64,000 bases of DNA from Acinetobacter wuhouensis. Lineage in GTDB: Bacteria > Pseudomonadota > Gammaproteobacteria > Pseudomonadales > Moraxellaceae. Shown here piece after piece: positions 46,708 through 56,576 of the stretch. The stretch covers positions 1,550,001-1,614,000 of the forward strand of contig NZ_CP031716.1 of NCBI RefSeq assembly GCF_001696605.3, in the 5' to 3' direction. The first letter of the stretch is position 1; the number at the start of each line of letters is the position of its first letter. The translations under genes were made by a program, and so were the position numbers. The notes under the pieces were generated by a model. That model saw only the letters and a program-made list of their open reading frames with translations. It did no database searches and was not told the DNA's origin.

Positions 46708-47850
46708 ATGAATAAAATTCTTTTAATGGGCATCCTTCCACTCATATCAAGTCTAAGTGCTTTTGCTCAAGATCTCGATGAAGCAGCCACACAGAATGAA
46801 AGTTTAAAAATTTCGGGATTTGCACGTGCGAAATACGAACTGAAAGATTACTCTAGCAATGATGAAAAACTTACATTTGATGCACTTAAGTTAAATGTTA
46901 AATATAATAAAGAAGATGTTTTTGGTGGCTTAGAATATCGTTGTTATCAATTCAAAACCTTATGTGACTTTTCTGCTTTGGTTGACGCTTATGTCGGCTA
47001 CAATTTTCATTCACAAAATTCTTTAAAATTTGGTATCCAACCTGTTGTATTTGGACCTAGTCGTTTTTGGGAGAGTAATTATTATGGTGGAATTGTTTCT
47101 CAAGTCGGTTTAGCCGATATTCATAATCTTGGGCTTAATTATTCATTGAACTTCTTTGATAACAATAATTTAAATTTAGGATATTTTTATTCCGATGGTG
47201 GTCGCTATTTTGGACATAGTAGAGACGCAGCACGATATACCTCTAACTTTGTTCAGTCAGAACCAAATGATGACGTTCAAATGAATCTGAGTGAGAAAAA
47301 TATACTGAGTATTTCACTGGATAGGAAAATTGAATTAAATCATGAAAATACTAACCTAATATTAGGTGGTTCTTTTTTATCTTCCACAATCGAGGATGAT
47401 TTTTCAAATCAAGATGGTGATCGAAATGCTTGGGCTGTATTTGGAAATTTAAGCTATAAAAACCTAGCAGTGATGCTCACAGTCGGTCAGCAAAGAATAA
47501 ATGGTTTGGGTAAAAATGGCTTAGTGATGGGCTCGTTTGATGACACATATACTGTTGCGAATGACGGAAATTTTTATACATTGGATGTTAATTATAAATT
47601 TGGTCAGTTTTATGTATTTGATAATGTAAGTATTTATGGAATGTTGAGTCAGTATAAGAAAGAAAATAATGATAACAATTCAAGTCGAAATATTTTTGGG
47701 GTGTCTTTGATCAAGGATAAGTTTGAGATCGCTGCGGAACAAGTTATCGGCAAAAATGATCCTTCAATCGGTGGTGGAAAATACGATTTAGCGAAAGGGG
47801 ATGATGCAAAAGGGAATCTGACCAAGATTAATTTTTTATACCATTTTTAA
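46708..47850 (+). CDS. Outer-membrane porin-like beta-barrel protein
   Basis: 380 residues from ATG 46708 (AAAGG ends 9 bases upstream; a GTG at 46699 is too near). A signal peptide ending AFA-Q (about residue 21) is followed by alternating polar/hydrophobic strands with many Tyr, Phe, Gly and Asn and a C-terminal Phe (FLYHF) as barrel proteins need for Bam recognition. Two cysteines (in YRCYQFKTLCDF) are close together, likely a loop disulphide. The family is not firmly named. From context it would admit the substrate of the neighbouring catabolic enzymes. Confidence 0.7.
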   Translation: MNKILLMGILPLISSLSAFAQDLDEAATQNESLKISGFARAKYELKDYSSNDEKLTFDALKLNVKYNKEDVFGGLEYRCYQFKTLCDFSALVDAYVGYNFHSQNSLKFGIQPVVFGPSRFWESNYYGGIVSQVGLADIHNLGLNYSLNFFDNNNLNLGYFYSDGGRYFGHSRDAARYTSNFVQSEPNDDVQMNLSEKNILSISLDRKIELNHENTNLILGGSFLSSTIEDDFSNQDGDRNAWAVFGNLSYKNLAVMLTVGQQRINGLGKNGLVMGSFDDTYTVANDGNFYTLDVNYKFGQFYVFDNVSIYGMLSQYKKENNDNNSSRNIFGVSLIKDKFEIAAEQVIGKNDPSIGGGKYDLAKGDDAKGNLTKINFLYHF

Positions 47851-47980
47851 CTGAGCGAATGTTCGTTTTTTGGATATTTAGTCAAATCTGAGTTATGCAA
47901 TAGTGTTGAAACAGTATAAATCAAGGATGTTTTATAAAAGTGATTGAATAACACAATGACTTTTATATCAGGAGTTAAAA

Positions 47981-49387
47981 ATGAATTCACAACTACAAAA
48001 TTGTATTTCAATCAATGAACGTGCAAATAATTTTGAAGAACTGGATAAAAAAGTTCAATTTCATCCTTTTACCGATGCTAAAGCCAACCTTGAGCAAGGT
48101 GGATTTATTATTGAAAGAGGTGAAGGTATTTATGTTTATGATATTTATGGTAAAAAATATTTAGAAGGTATGGCAGGGCTGTGGAGTGTTGCAGTTGGTT
48201 TTAATAATCAACGCTTAATTAATGCTGCTGTGAAACAGTTAAATACTTTGCCGTTCTATCATCAGTTTTCACATAAAGCAGTTTTGCCAAGTATTGAACT
48301 TTCAGAAAAATTAATTGAAATGTCACCTGTGCCAATGAGTAAAGTCTTTTTGGCAAACTCTGGTTCTGAAGCCAATGATACAGCGATTAAACTGGTTTGG
48401 TATTACCAAAATGCAAAAGGCAATACTCAAAAGAAAAAAATTATTTCTCGTAAAAATGCATATCACGGTATCACCACTGTTTCAGCAAGTTTGACGGGTA
48501 TCCCAACGATTCATAAAGGTTTTGATTTACCGTTGAAAGGTTTTCATCATCTAACATGCCCGAATTATTATCGTGAAGCATTGGAAGGTGAGTCTGTTGA
48601 GCAGTTTGTTGATCGTTTAGCACAAGAGTTTGAAGACTTGATCCTTGCGGAAGGTCCTGAAACTATCGCGGCATTTATTGGCGAACCTGTGATGGGTGCA
48701 GGTGGTGTAATCGTTCCACCAAAGAGCTATTGGGAAAAAATGCAAGAAATTTGTAAACGTTACGACATTCTTGTGATTGCAGATGAAGTGATTTGTGGCT
48801 TTGGTCGTACAGGGCAAATGTTCGGGTCTGAAACATTCAATATCAAACCCGATATGTTGGTGGTTTCTAAGCAGCTTTCATCGTCATATCAACCTATTTC
48901 AGCGTTGATGATTAATGAAGAAATTTTCCAACATGTTGCTGAACAAACCTCTGTATATGGCGCATTTGCACATGGCTTTACAGGGGGCGGGCATCCAGTT
49001 GCAGCTGCAGTTGCATTGGAAAATTTAAAAATCATTGAGGAAGAGGGCTTGGTTGAGCGAGCGCGTCGTGTCGGTTCAAGAATGTTTAACAATCTAAAAG
49101 CATTGGAAAATCATGATTTAGTCGGAGAAATTCGCGGAGTAGGCTTAATTGGTGCCATTGAATTAGTTGATTGTAAAACCAGTAAAGCACCATTTGAAAC
49201 TGCTGGAAAACTTGGGCGTTATTTCTGTGCACGTGCACATGAGCATGGCTTAATCATTCGTAATATTGGAGATGTAATTGCACTATGTCCACCTCTTATC
49301 ATTTCAGATGAAGAGATCGATGAAATGGTCAATCTTTTGCAGAAAGCACTTAAAGATACCTATAACTGGCGTCAAACTTTTGAATAA
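47981..49387 (+). CDS. Class III omega-aminotransferase
   Basis: A 468-residue PLP enzyme of the omega-amino acid/putrescine/taurine-pyruvate subgroup. Recognisable are HPFTD near the start, GMAGLWSVAVGF, FLANSGSEANDTAIKLVWYY (phosphate-binding block), RKNAYHGITT, the VIADEVICGFGRTG block with the PLP Asp, and SKQLSSSYQPISA with the Schiff-base Lys. It deaminates a terminal amine, usually to pyruvate. With the GabP-like permease and aldehyde dehydrogenase next door the substrate may be GABA, beta-alanine, 5-aminovalerate or a similar compound; the sequence alone does not decide. Confidence 0.85.
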   Translation: MNSQLQNCISINERANNFEELDKKVQFHPFTDAKANLEQGGFIIERGEGIYVYDIYGKKYLEGMAGLWSVAVGFNNQRLINAAVKQLNTLPFYHQFSHKAVLPSIELSEKLIEMSPVPMSKVFLANSGSEANDTAIKLVWYYQNAKGNTQKKKIISRKNAYHGITTVSASLTGIPTIHKGFDLPLKGFHHLTCPNYYREALEGESVEQFVDRLAQEFEDLILAEGPETIAAFIGEPVMGAGGVIVPPKSYWEKMQEICKRYDILVIADEVICGFGRTGQMFGSETFNIKPDMLVVSKQLSSSYQPISALMINEEIFQHVAEQTSVYGAFAHGFTGGGHPVAAAVALENLKIIEEEGLVERARRVGSRMFNNLKALENHDLVGEIRGVGLIGAIELVDCKTSKAPFETAGKLGRYFCARAHEHGLIIRNIGDVIALCPPLIISDEEIDEMVNLLQKALKDTYNWRQTFE

Positions 49388-49492
49388 ATAATCACAAACG
49401 GTAACTCAATCAGTTCGTATGCGTAACATGAAAATCAACGATTTCATCAGCGCATAGGGATTGTATTATTGATTTTAATAAGGAATGTTAAA

Positions 49493-50905
49493 ATGAGTTT
49501 AATTGAAGAAAAAGTGAGTGATTTAAAAACAGGGTTAAAATCTCGGCATATTACCATGATGTCTATCGCTGGCGTTATTGGCGGAACACTTTTTGTTGGT
49601 TCGGGGAGTGTAATTCACAGTGCTGGACCAGCTGCAATTCTAGCTTATATTCTCGGTGGGTTAATTCTTTTATTAATCATGCGTATGTTGGGTGAAATGG
49701 CTGTCGCAACACCAGACACAGGCTCTTTTTCAACTTATGCTGATAAATCAATTGGTCGCTGGGCAGGTTTTACCATTGGTTGGATGTATTGGTTGTTTTG
49801 GGGGACGGTCATGGCTTGGGAAGCCTTTGTCGCTGGGAATATTTTAAATGTGTTTTTCCCCGCAATCAGTTCCAATTGGTTTGTACTCATTGTGACACTG
49901 GCTCTATTGGTCGTTAACTTCTTTAACGTGAAAAATTATGGTGAATTTGAATTTTGGTTTGCGTTGATCAAAGTGATTGCCATTGTCAGTTTTATTGCAC
50001 TCGGGTTCTTGGTTGTATTTAATATTTATAATATTGAAGCCCCACATGGAATTAGTAATTTTACAGCTCAAGGCTTTATGCCGAATGGAATTGCTCCCGT
50101 ATTTGGTGCTGTATTGGGAGTGATGTTCGCCTTTGTTGGTGCTGAAATTGCTACGATTGCTGCATCTGAAACTGAAAATCCAGCGCGTGAAATCAAAAAG
50201 ACCAATAAAACCATTGTTTGGCGTATTTGTATCTTTTATATCGGTTCAATCTTCTTCTTGATCTGTATCGTACCTTGGAATGATCCGTTATTAGGTCAAT
50301 CAGGCTATGGTGCTTATCGCAGAGCATTAGAAATCATTGGTATTCCAGGTGCTCAAACTTTAATGAATATCGTGGTGTTAACATCACTCAGTAGTTGCTT
50401 GATTTCTGCGCATTATGCAGGTTCAAGAATGCTTTATTCACTTGCTTTACGTGGTGATGCACCTGCAATTTTAAAGAAGACAACTCAGAAAACGGGTGTT
50501 CCAATCGCTGCGGTACTGGCAACAAGTGTCATTGCGGTTACATTTTCCCTGATCAATCTAAACCCTGCTTTTTCTTCAAAAGATATGCTGATCACTTTGA
50601 TGAATTTAACGGGTGCAATTGGATTACTGATTTATCTGGTTATCGCATGCTCTCAGTTAAAGATGCGTAAACAACTTGAAGCCAAAGGTGTAGAACTCGA
50701 AATTAAAATGTGGCTTTATCCTTGGCTGACTTGGGCTGTGATTGTTTTCATTATCCTATTCTTGATTGGTATGTTGTTTATTGAAGAGTATCGCTTATTG
50801 GTTGGTTCTACAGCAATGACCATGGCAGGGATTGCAATGGTCGGTATTATTAAACAAATAAAATCAAAGGTCGCAAAGCCACCTGTGATCACTGAGTTTT
50901 CATAA
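49493..50905 (+). CDS. APC-family amino acid permease (GabP-like)
   Basis: 470 residues from ATG 49493 (AAGGA is 8 bases upstream; a TTG at 49469 lies before it). Twelve hydrophobic helices with the amino acid permease signature near the start: SIAGVIGGTLFVGSG and GEMAVATPDTGSFSTYAD. FAFVGAEIATIAASETENPAREI is the helix 6-7 region of the AAT/GabP subfamily. A proton-coupled inner-membrane uptake system, probably for the amino acid metabolised by the flanking enzymes. Confidence 0.87.
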   Translation: MSLIEEKVSDLKTGLKSRHITMMSIAGVIGGTLFVGSGSVIHSAGPAAILAYILGGLILLLIMRMLGEMAVATPDTGSFSTYADKSIGRWAGFTIGWMYWLFWGTVMAWEAFVAGNILNVFFPAISSNWFVLIVTLALLVVNFFNVKNYGEFEFWFALIKVIAIVSFIALGFLVVFNIYNIEAPHGISNFTAQGFMPNGIAPVFGAVLGVMFAFVGAEIATIAASETENPAREIKKTNKTIVWRICIFYIGSIFFLICIVPWNDPLLGQSGYGAYRRALEIIGIPGAQTLMNIVVLTSLSSCLISAHYAGSRMLYSLALRGDAPAILKKTTQKTGVPIAAVLATSVIAVTFSLINLNPAFSSKDMLITLMNLTGAIGLLIYLVIACSQLKMRKQLEAKGVELEIKMWLYPWLTWAVIVFIILFLIGMLFIEEYRLLVGSTAMTMAGIAMVGIIKQIKSKVAKPPVITEFS

Positions 50906-50963
50906 ACATAAATCGTTTTATCTCAAAAAATATTTCGGAATAAAAAATTAATATTAGGATGTA

Positions 50964-52400
50964 ATGAAAATGTACACAAATACAAAGCTATATATTGATG
51001 GTGATTGGAAATTATCAAAAACTGATCAAGCAATTTCAGTGTTAAATCCTGCAAATGAGTCAATTATTGGAGAAGTATCGAAAGCGTCATTAATCGACCT
51101 ACAAGCTTCAGTAGAAAGTGCAGAACATGGTTTTAAAGTCTGGAAATCGACCCCTGCATTGGAACGGGCAAAGATTTTAAATAAAGCTGCGGATCTTTTA
51201 CGTGAACGCGTTGAGGGTATTGCTCGGACAATGACTCTGGAGCAAGGCAAACCACTCAAACAATCAAAAATTGAAGTTTTATCTGCTGCCGATATTATCA
51301 ATTGGTTTGCTGCTGAAGCCGTGAGAAGTTATGGTCAAGTGATCCCTTCACGTAGTCATGATGTATTGTCTTATACATTAAAAGTTCCTGTAGGAATCGT
51401 GGCAGCATTTACCCCATGGAATTTCCCAATTAATCAAATCGTTCGGAAAATTTCTGCCGCATTAGCAGCAGGATGCTCAATCATTGTAAAAGGTCCAGAA
51501 GAAACGCCTGCATCACCTGCGCAATTGGTACAGGCTTTTCATGATGCAGGGCTTCCATCAGGTGTGATTAGTTTGGTTTTTGGTGATCCGCAAGAGATTT
51601 CGACGTATTTGATTGAACATCCAAAGGTCAAGAAAATATCGTTTACTGGATCAACACCGATTGGAAAACAACTTGCTTCACTTGCAGGCAAGCACATGAA
51701 AAAAGTGACCATGGAGCTAGGTGGTCATGCGCCTGTGTTGATTTTTAAAGATGCCGATATTGATAAAGCACTTCATCAGGTCATTAATTTTAAATTTAGA
51801 AATGCTGGGCAAGTGTGTATTTCACCGACTCGTTTTTTGATCGAAAAAGAAGTTTATGAGCAAGTTGTTGAAAAAATTGCCCAGCTTGTCAAAGCTTTAA
51901 AAGTTGGAAATGGCTTAGATGAAAGTACAGATATTGGCCCCGTGATTCATAGTCGGGCTTATGGTAATTTAAAATCAATCGTTGCTGATGCATTGCATCA
52001 TGGTGCGAAATTGGTCTGTGGAGGAGAACAAATACAGGGCGAGGGTTATTTCTTCCAGCCTACTGTACTCAAAGATGTTCCATTAACAGCCCAGTGTATG
52101 AACAGTGAACCGTTTGGACCGATTGTTATTTGTAATTCTTTTGATGACTATTCAGATGCAATTGAAGAAGCCAATCGCTTGCCATTTGGTTTGGCTGCTT
52201 ATGCTTTTAGTCAAAATAATAAAACGTGTATCGAGCTTGGGCGTGACCTCGAATGCGGTATGTTGTCAATTAATCATATCGGTTTGTCTTTCCCAGAACT
52301 TCCATTTGGCGGTATTAAGGATTCGGGCTATGGCACTGAAGGTGGCAGTGAAGCGATCAATGCTTATCTGGATACACGTTTGGTGACGGTGTCTGCATAA
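50964..52400 (+). CDS. NAD(P)-dependent aldehyde dehydrogenase (semialdehyde dehydrogenase type)
   Basis: A 478-residue ALDH. The oxyanion Asn is in PWNFP (N153), the general base E251 is in ELGGHAP and the nucleophile C285 in GQVCISPTR. The cofactor block FTGSTPIGKQL is at 227-237. The closest family by eye is succinate-semialdehyde dehydrogenase GabD. It would oxidise the semialdehyde from the upstream aminotransferase. A second ATG lies two codons on; AGGA spacing does not decide between them. Last gene of the run, before a bidirectional terminator. Confidence 0.88.
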   Translation: MKMYTNTKLYIDGDWKLSKTDQAISVLNPANESIIGEVSKASLIDLQASVESAEHGFKVWKSTPALERAKILNKAADLLRERVEGIARTMTLEQGKPLKQSKIEVLSAADIINWFAAEAVRSYGQVIPSRSHDVLSYTLKVPVGIVAAFTPWNFPINQIVRKISAALAAGCSIIVKGPEETPASPAQLVQAFHDAGLPSGVISLVFGDPQEISTYLIEHPKVKKISFTGSTPIGKQLASLAGKHMKKVTMELGGHAPVLIFKDADIDKALHQVINFKFRNAGQVCISPTRFLIEKEVYEQVVEKIAQLVKALKVGNGLDESTDIGPVIHSRAYGNLKSIVADALHHGAKLVCGGEQIQGEGYFFQPTVLKDVPLTAQCMNSEPFGPIVICNSFDDYSDAIEEANRLPFGLAAYAFSQNNKTCIELGRDLECGMLSINHIGLSFPELPFGGIKDSGYGTEGGSEAINAYLDTRLVTVSA

Positions 52401-52463
52401 GTTATTTCAATATAATTGGTTTTTAAAAAAGATGGGATTGAAAATAGCTTAATGCTTTATAAT

Positions 52464-52494
52464 AAAAAGCAGAATTGAATAAATTCTGCTTTTT
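52464..52494. terminator. Bidirectional terminator between dehydrogenase and LysR genes
   Basis: Perfect 12-bp arms (52464-52475 with 52483-52494) with A-runs and T-runs on both sides, between two convergent genes. Confidence 0.9.
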
Positions 52495-52514
52495 ATATTT
52501 CAAAATATCTCAAA

Positions 52515-53396
52515 TTAATTTAATTTTTTTGAAAGAAAATCTACAAATAAACGAGCCCTACGCGATAACTTTTGGTTTTTGGGGCATGCTACATAAAAAT
52601 AACGGATCTGACTTTTATAATCTTCAAGACATTTAATCAATTGTTTAGATTCTATATATCGTGTGACGAGGAACTCTGGCAAATAGACAATACCTTGGTG
52701 TTGCAAAGCAAGGTCGACAAGGAAGTCTCCATCATTACACTTAAATTTAGGAAAACAGTGCAGGGTGACAGGTTCACCCTGATGGCTTAGGTAAATTTTA
52801 TTCTCAGGTTTATTGTGAAAATACATTAACAGATGATGATTGATTAATTCATCCTGCTTTTGAGGAATGCCATACTTTCTATAATATTCAGGCGTTGCAT
52901 AAAAGTTTAAATTAAATTGTTGCAGGATAATATTTTCAAAATTGTCATTTAATGTCGTTCCAATTCTGAGTGTCAAATCATAATGATGATCATAAATGTC
53001 CTTTACCTCATCCGATAATGCCAATTCAATTTCAATATCAGGATAACTGAGAATAAATTCAGAAACTATGAGATTGAGTTTATGACGACTAAATGAGGCG
53101 GGTGCATTTATTTTAAGTGAACCTTCGGGATAAAAATGATCGTGAACAATTTCAAGTTGAGCGATTTCATATTCACTTAATATAATTTTACAGTGCTGAT
53201 AAAACTTCTCGCCTGTTTCAGTGAGATTCATTTTACGTGTCGTACGCAATACCAGTGTGGCATTGAGATGTGTTTCAAGATAGCTAATTCGTTTTGCAAC
53301 CAAATCACGGCTGATATTTAAAGCCCGAGCAGCTTTACTAAAATTTTGATGCTCTACGACATGATAGAAAGTCTTTATACAATCTAACTTATCCAT
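52515..53396 (-). CDS. LysR-family transcriptional regulator
   Basis: 293 residues from ATG 53396 (a TTG at 53408 abuts the AAGGA ribosome site). HTH (about 3-60): NFSKAARALNISRDLVAKRI; effector domain about 88-290. It is divergent from the amidohydrolase gene, with a palindrome midway between them, the typical LysR arrangement, so it probably controls the amidohydrolase - xapX - DUF1275 operon. Confidence 0.87.
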   Translation of the reverse strand: MDKLDCIKTFYHVVEHQNFSKAARALNISRDLVAKRISYLETHLNATLVLRTTRKMNLTETGEKFYQHCKIILSEYEIAQLEIVHDHFYPEGSLKINAPASFSRHKLNLIVSEFILSYPDIEIELALSDEVKDIYDHHYDLTLRIGTTLNDNFENIILQQFNLNFYATPEYYRKYGIPQKQDELINHHLLMYFHNKPENKIYLSHQGEPVTLHCFPKFKCNDGDFLVDLALQHQGIVYLPEFLVTRYIESKQLIKCLEDYKSQIRYFYVACPKNQKLSRRARLFVDFLSKKLN

Positions 53397-53493
53397 AAAA
53401 AGACTCAATCCTTAAAATAATTCTTAAATTCATATTTCATCTGCAATTAAGAGCAAGTGTTTTATGTTTGATAAATATGTAAAATTTTTGATT

Positions 53494-53510
53494 GTATTCA
53501 AATTGAATAC
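53494..53510. promoter_or_regulatory. Palindromic LysR-type operator candidate
   Basis: GTATTCAA-A-TTGAATAC: perfect 8-bp arms around one base, located 98 bp from the regulator start and 98 bp from the amidohydrolase start. It contains a T-N11-A core. Confidence 0.65.
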
Positions 53511-53608
53511 ACATTGCTGTTCAATAATGCGTATTACTTTACATTAAAATTTGCTTATATAACACTCATTCGAATTTCTCATGAAATATAAAAGACAGAG
53601 GAAAACTC

Positions 53609-55483
53609 ATGACTGATGTTCAGATGATCTTAAAAAACGGAAAGATTACTACACTGAATCCAAAGCAACCTGAGGTTCAAGCAATCGCTATTGCAGAAGG
53701 TAAAGTGATTAAAACAGGTAGTGTAGATGAGGTCATGAAGTTGGCAACATCTACAACAAAGGTTGTTGATTTAAATGGTCGCCGTGTTATTCCTGGTTTG
53801 AATGATAGTCACTTGCACATTATTCGTGGTGGTCTAAATTACAATATGGAACTACGTTGGGAGGGTGTTCCATCGGTAGCAGATGCATTACACCTTCTCA
53901 AAGAACAAGCAGATAATACACCTGCGCCGCAGTGGGTGCGTGTAGTTGGCGGTTGGACTGAGTTTCAATTCGCTGAGCGTCGTATGCCAACGATTGAAGA
54001 AATTAATAAAGCTGCACCTGATACCCCCGTGTTTATCCTCCATTTATATGCGAGTGCCATTCTCAATAAAGCTGCAATTCACGCTTTAGGTTTTGATAAA
54101 AATACTCAAGACCCACCAGGTGGTCGTTTTGAGCGTGATGCAAAAGGTGAGTTGACAGGTTTAGTACTGGCAACGCCTGCAGCGACGATTCTTTATGCAA
54201 CTTTGGGCAAAGCACCAAAATTACCACTTGAAGATCAAATTAATTCAACACGTCATTTCATGCGTGAATTAAACCGTCTAGGTTTGACTTCTGCGATTGA
54301 TGCGGGTGGTGGTGGTCAAAATTACCCAGATGATTATGAAGTGATTCAATCACTGCATAAAAATGAACAAATGACGGTTCGTATTGCTTATAACTTATTT
54401 GCGCAAAATGCTGGTTCTGAGCTTGAAGACTATAAGAAATGGACGGAAATGACTTTTCCTGGCGATGGTGATGCACTATTTAAAGTCAATGGTGCGGGTG
54501 AGAATCTGACTTGGTCTGCAGGGGATTTTGAAAACTTCTATGAACCTCGTCCAGATTTGCCAAAAAAAATGGAAAAAGAGCTAGAGAGCATTGTTGAACT
54601 GTTAGCTGAGAAGAAATGGCCATTCCGTATCCATGCAACCTATGATGAGAGTATCGATCGTTTATTGACAGTTTTTGAGCGTGTCAATTCTCGTCAACCT
54701 TTTGCGACTCGTTTCATCATTGATCATGCCGAAACAGTTTCAGATAAAAATATTGATCGTATTGGAGCACTGGGTGGTGGTATTGCGATTCAGCATCGTA
54801 TGGCATTCCAAGGTGAATTTTTTGTACAACGCTATGGTGCTGACGCAGCAAAAGATACGCCACCAGTGAAGAAAATGTTGGAAATGGGCGTACCTGTAGG
54901 TGCGGGAACAGATGCGACACGTGTTGCTTCATACAACCCTTGGGTCTGTTTAGGTTGGTTGGTCACGGGTAAAACAGTAGGTGGCATGCCTTTGTATGAT
55001 GAAAAAGACCTTTTAGATCGTCAAACAGCACTGAAACTTTGGACCAAAGGTTCTGCATGGTTCTCTGGTGAGCAGGCGGACAAAGGTGCTTTGGTCGAAG
55101 GTGAACATGCGGATTTAGCAGTACTTTCAGATGATTACTTTGCGGTAGAAGGTGATGATATTCAATGGATTGAGTCAGTATTTACAGTCATGAACGGTAA
55201 AGTGGTTTATGCAGGTGCTGAATTTAAACAGGACGATCCGCCAATTCCACCAGCTTCTCCAGATTGGTCACCTGTAAAACGTTTTGGTGGTCAGTGGCGC
55301 TTGTCTGAAAACCGTAATGCACCGTCTTTACAACCTTTACAGAAAAATTCTGCAATGTGTGCATGTTCAAGTAGTTGTGGCATGCATGGGCACAATCATG
55401 CATGGATGCTTGATGTTCCTATTGATCCAAAAGACAAACGTTCATTTTGGGGTGCACTCGGCTGTTCTTGCTTTGCATTCTAA
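53609..55483 (+). CDS. YtcJ-like amidohydrolase with Cys/His-rich tail
   Basis: A 624-residue amidohydrolase-3 (YtcJ/AepA-like) protein. Metal-site blocks are GLNDSHLHIIRGG (about 63-75), RIHATYDES, IDHAETVS and GAGTDATRVASYNPW. These enzymes hydrolyse amides or formamides; the substrate is unknown here. The last 60 residues are unusual: a cluster CACSSSCGMHGHNH and then GCSCF near the end, a possible extra metal-binding tail. No signal peptide. It starts an operon with xapX and DUF1275 genes, divergent from a LysR gene. GAGGAAAA precedes the ATG. Confidence 0.85.
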   Translation: MTDVQMILKNGKITTLNPKQPEVQAIAIAEGKVIKTGSVDEVMKLATSTTKVVDLNGRRVIPGLNDSHLHIIRGGLNYNMELRWEGVPSVADALHLLKEQADNTPAPQWVRVVGGWTEFQFAERRMPTIEEINKAAPDTPVFILHLYASAILNKAAIHALGFDKNTQDPPGGRFERDAKGELTGLVLATPAATILYATLGKAPKLPLEDQINSTRHFMRELNRLGLTSAIDAGGGGQNYPDDYEVIQSLHKNEQMTVRIAYNLFAQNAGSELEDYKKWTEMTFPGDGDALFKVNGAGENLTWSAGDFENFYEPRPDLPKKMEKELESIVELLAEKKWPFRIHATYDESIDRLLTVFERVNSRQPFATRFIIDHAETVSDKNIDRIGALGGGIAIQHRMAFQGEFFVQRYGADAAKDTPPVKKMLEMGVPVGAGTDATRVASYNPWVCLGWLVTGKTVGGMPLYDEKDLLDRQTALKLWTKGSAWFSGEQADKGALVEGEHADLAVLSDDYFAVEGDDIQWIESVFTVMNGKVVYAGAEFKQDDPPIPPASPDWSPVKRFGGQWRLSENRNAPSLQPLQKNSAMCACSSSCGMHGHNHAWMLDVPIDPKDKRSFWGALGCSCFAF

Positions 55484-55531
55484 AAAGCAAACCTTTCTTT
55501 TTTCTTAAATATTTTAGTTTATTTAGACGGT

Positions 55532-55554
55532 TCTATTTCCACTGTGGAAATAGA
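55532..55554. repeat. Perfect palindrome before xapX
   Basis: TCTATTTCCAC-T-GTGGAAATAGA, 11-bp arms, one central base. It has no T run, so it is not a standard terminator; it may be an RNA-processing hairpin or protein site within the operon. Confidence 0.6.
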
Positions 55555-55568
55555 GCCACAGAGGTCTT

Positions 55569-55733
55569 ATGAAAATTTATTTACTCTCCCTTGCTGTAGG
55601 CTTACTCGTTGGCGTTTTATATTATGTGTTGAATGTAAAATCTCCAGCGCCGCCCTTGGTTGCATTATTGGGCTTATTGGGTATGGTGATAGGTGAACAA
55701 CTGATTCCTGTCATTCGAAATTTAATGAACTAA
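55569..55733 (+). CDS. XapX domain protein (DUF1427), small membrane protein
   Basis: A 54-residue protein: MKIYLLSLAVGLLVGVLYY start, KSPAPPLVALLGLLGMVIGEQ end. Two hydrophobic helices are joined by the conserved SPAPP motif of XapX proteins. GAGG lies 4 bases before the ATG. It sits between the amidohydrolase and a DUF1275 gene. Function unknown; family members are small inner-membrane proteins. Confidence 0.88.
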   Translation: MKIYLLSLAVGLLVGVLYYVLNVKSPAPPLVALLGLLGMVIGEQLIPVIRNLMN

Positions 55734-55754
55734 TGACTGAATAAGAATTTTAAA

Positions 55755-56429
55755 ATGGCACATCTCAATCGATTGTTAAGTTTCAATGCCGGTTATGTGG
55801 ATACTGCAAGCTTCCTCGCAATCCATGGGCTTTTCGCAGCACATGTGACAGGAAACTTTGTTACCCTTGGTGCTGCATTGGTTTCCAATAACCATGCAGG
55901 AGCATGGGCTAAGCTCTCTGCCTTACCTATGTTTTGTATTACAATTTTATTGGTAAAATTGCTTGATCAATTTTTTATAAAACGTGCAAAAACATCTTAT
56001 CCGACCTTATTAAAAATGATGTTTCTATTTTTTATTTTGGCGGCTGTGATTTCGGTATTCTATTTACCATTTCCGTTTGCTGATACGTGGTCAAGTTTTG
56101 CTGTAGGGATGTTACTGGTCGCAGCAATGGCAATCCAAAATGCAATCCATCGTTTACATTGGGTGAAAGAGTCTCCAACGACAGTGATGACAGGTTCAAC
56201 CACACAATTGATGTTAGATGTCGGAGAACTTTTTTCTCAAAGCAATCCTGAGAAAAGGCAAATCATACAACAACGATTTAAATCAATTTTCCCTACGATG
56301 CTGAGTTTTGCTTTAGGTTGCGCAGTCGCTGCGATTGTTTTTAAATTTGCTTTACTTTGGTTGTTTATTGTTCCACCTGTATTGATGGCTTTAATCTACT
56401 GGAAAAAAGAGAATTATAAAAAAGCGTGA
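55755..56429 (+). CDS. DUF1275 (YoaK-like) membrane protein
   Basis: 224 residues with about six hydrophobic helices. Family blocks: NAGYVDTASFLAIHGLFAAHVTGNFVTLGAAL at the start (core GYVD and HVTGN) and MTGSTTQLMLDVGEL later. DUF1275 proteins are inner-membrane proteins of unknown substrate. It follows xapX by 21 bp and precedes a second DUF1275 gene. Confidence 0.87.
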   Translation: MAHLNRLLSFNAGYVDTASFLAIHGLFAAHVTGNFVTLGAALVSNNHAGAWAKLSALPMFCITILLVKLLDQFFIKRAKTSYPTLLKMMFLFFILAAVISVFYLPFPFADTWSSFAVGMLLVAAMAIQNAIHRLHWVKESPTTVMTGSTTQLMLDVGELFSQSNPEKRQIIQQRFKSIFPTMLSFALGCAVAAIVFKFALLWLFIVPPVLMALIYWKKENYKKA

Positions 56430-56576
56430 GTGTAGTTTGATATTTCCATTTATCCAATGCATTGTTTTATCACATGTAATTTAAATCAGGTTGTTGCGTT
56501 AACAGGAAAGTCTAAGTATTAATCGCTTAAAGAATGGCAGTTTCACAGAAAATTACTTTTAAAAAATAGGGTTATT

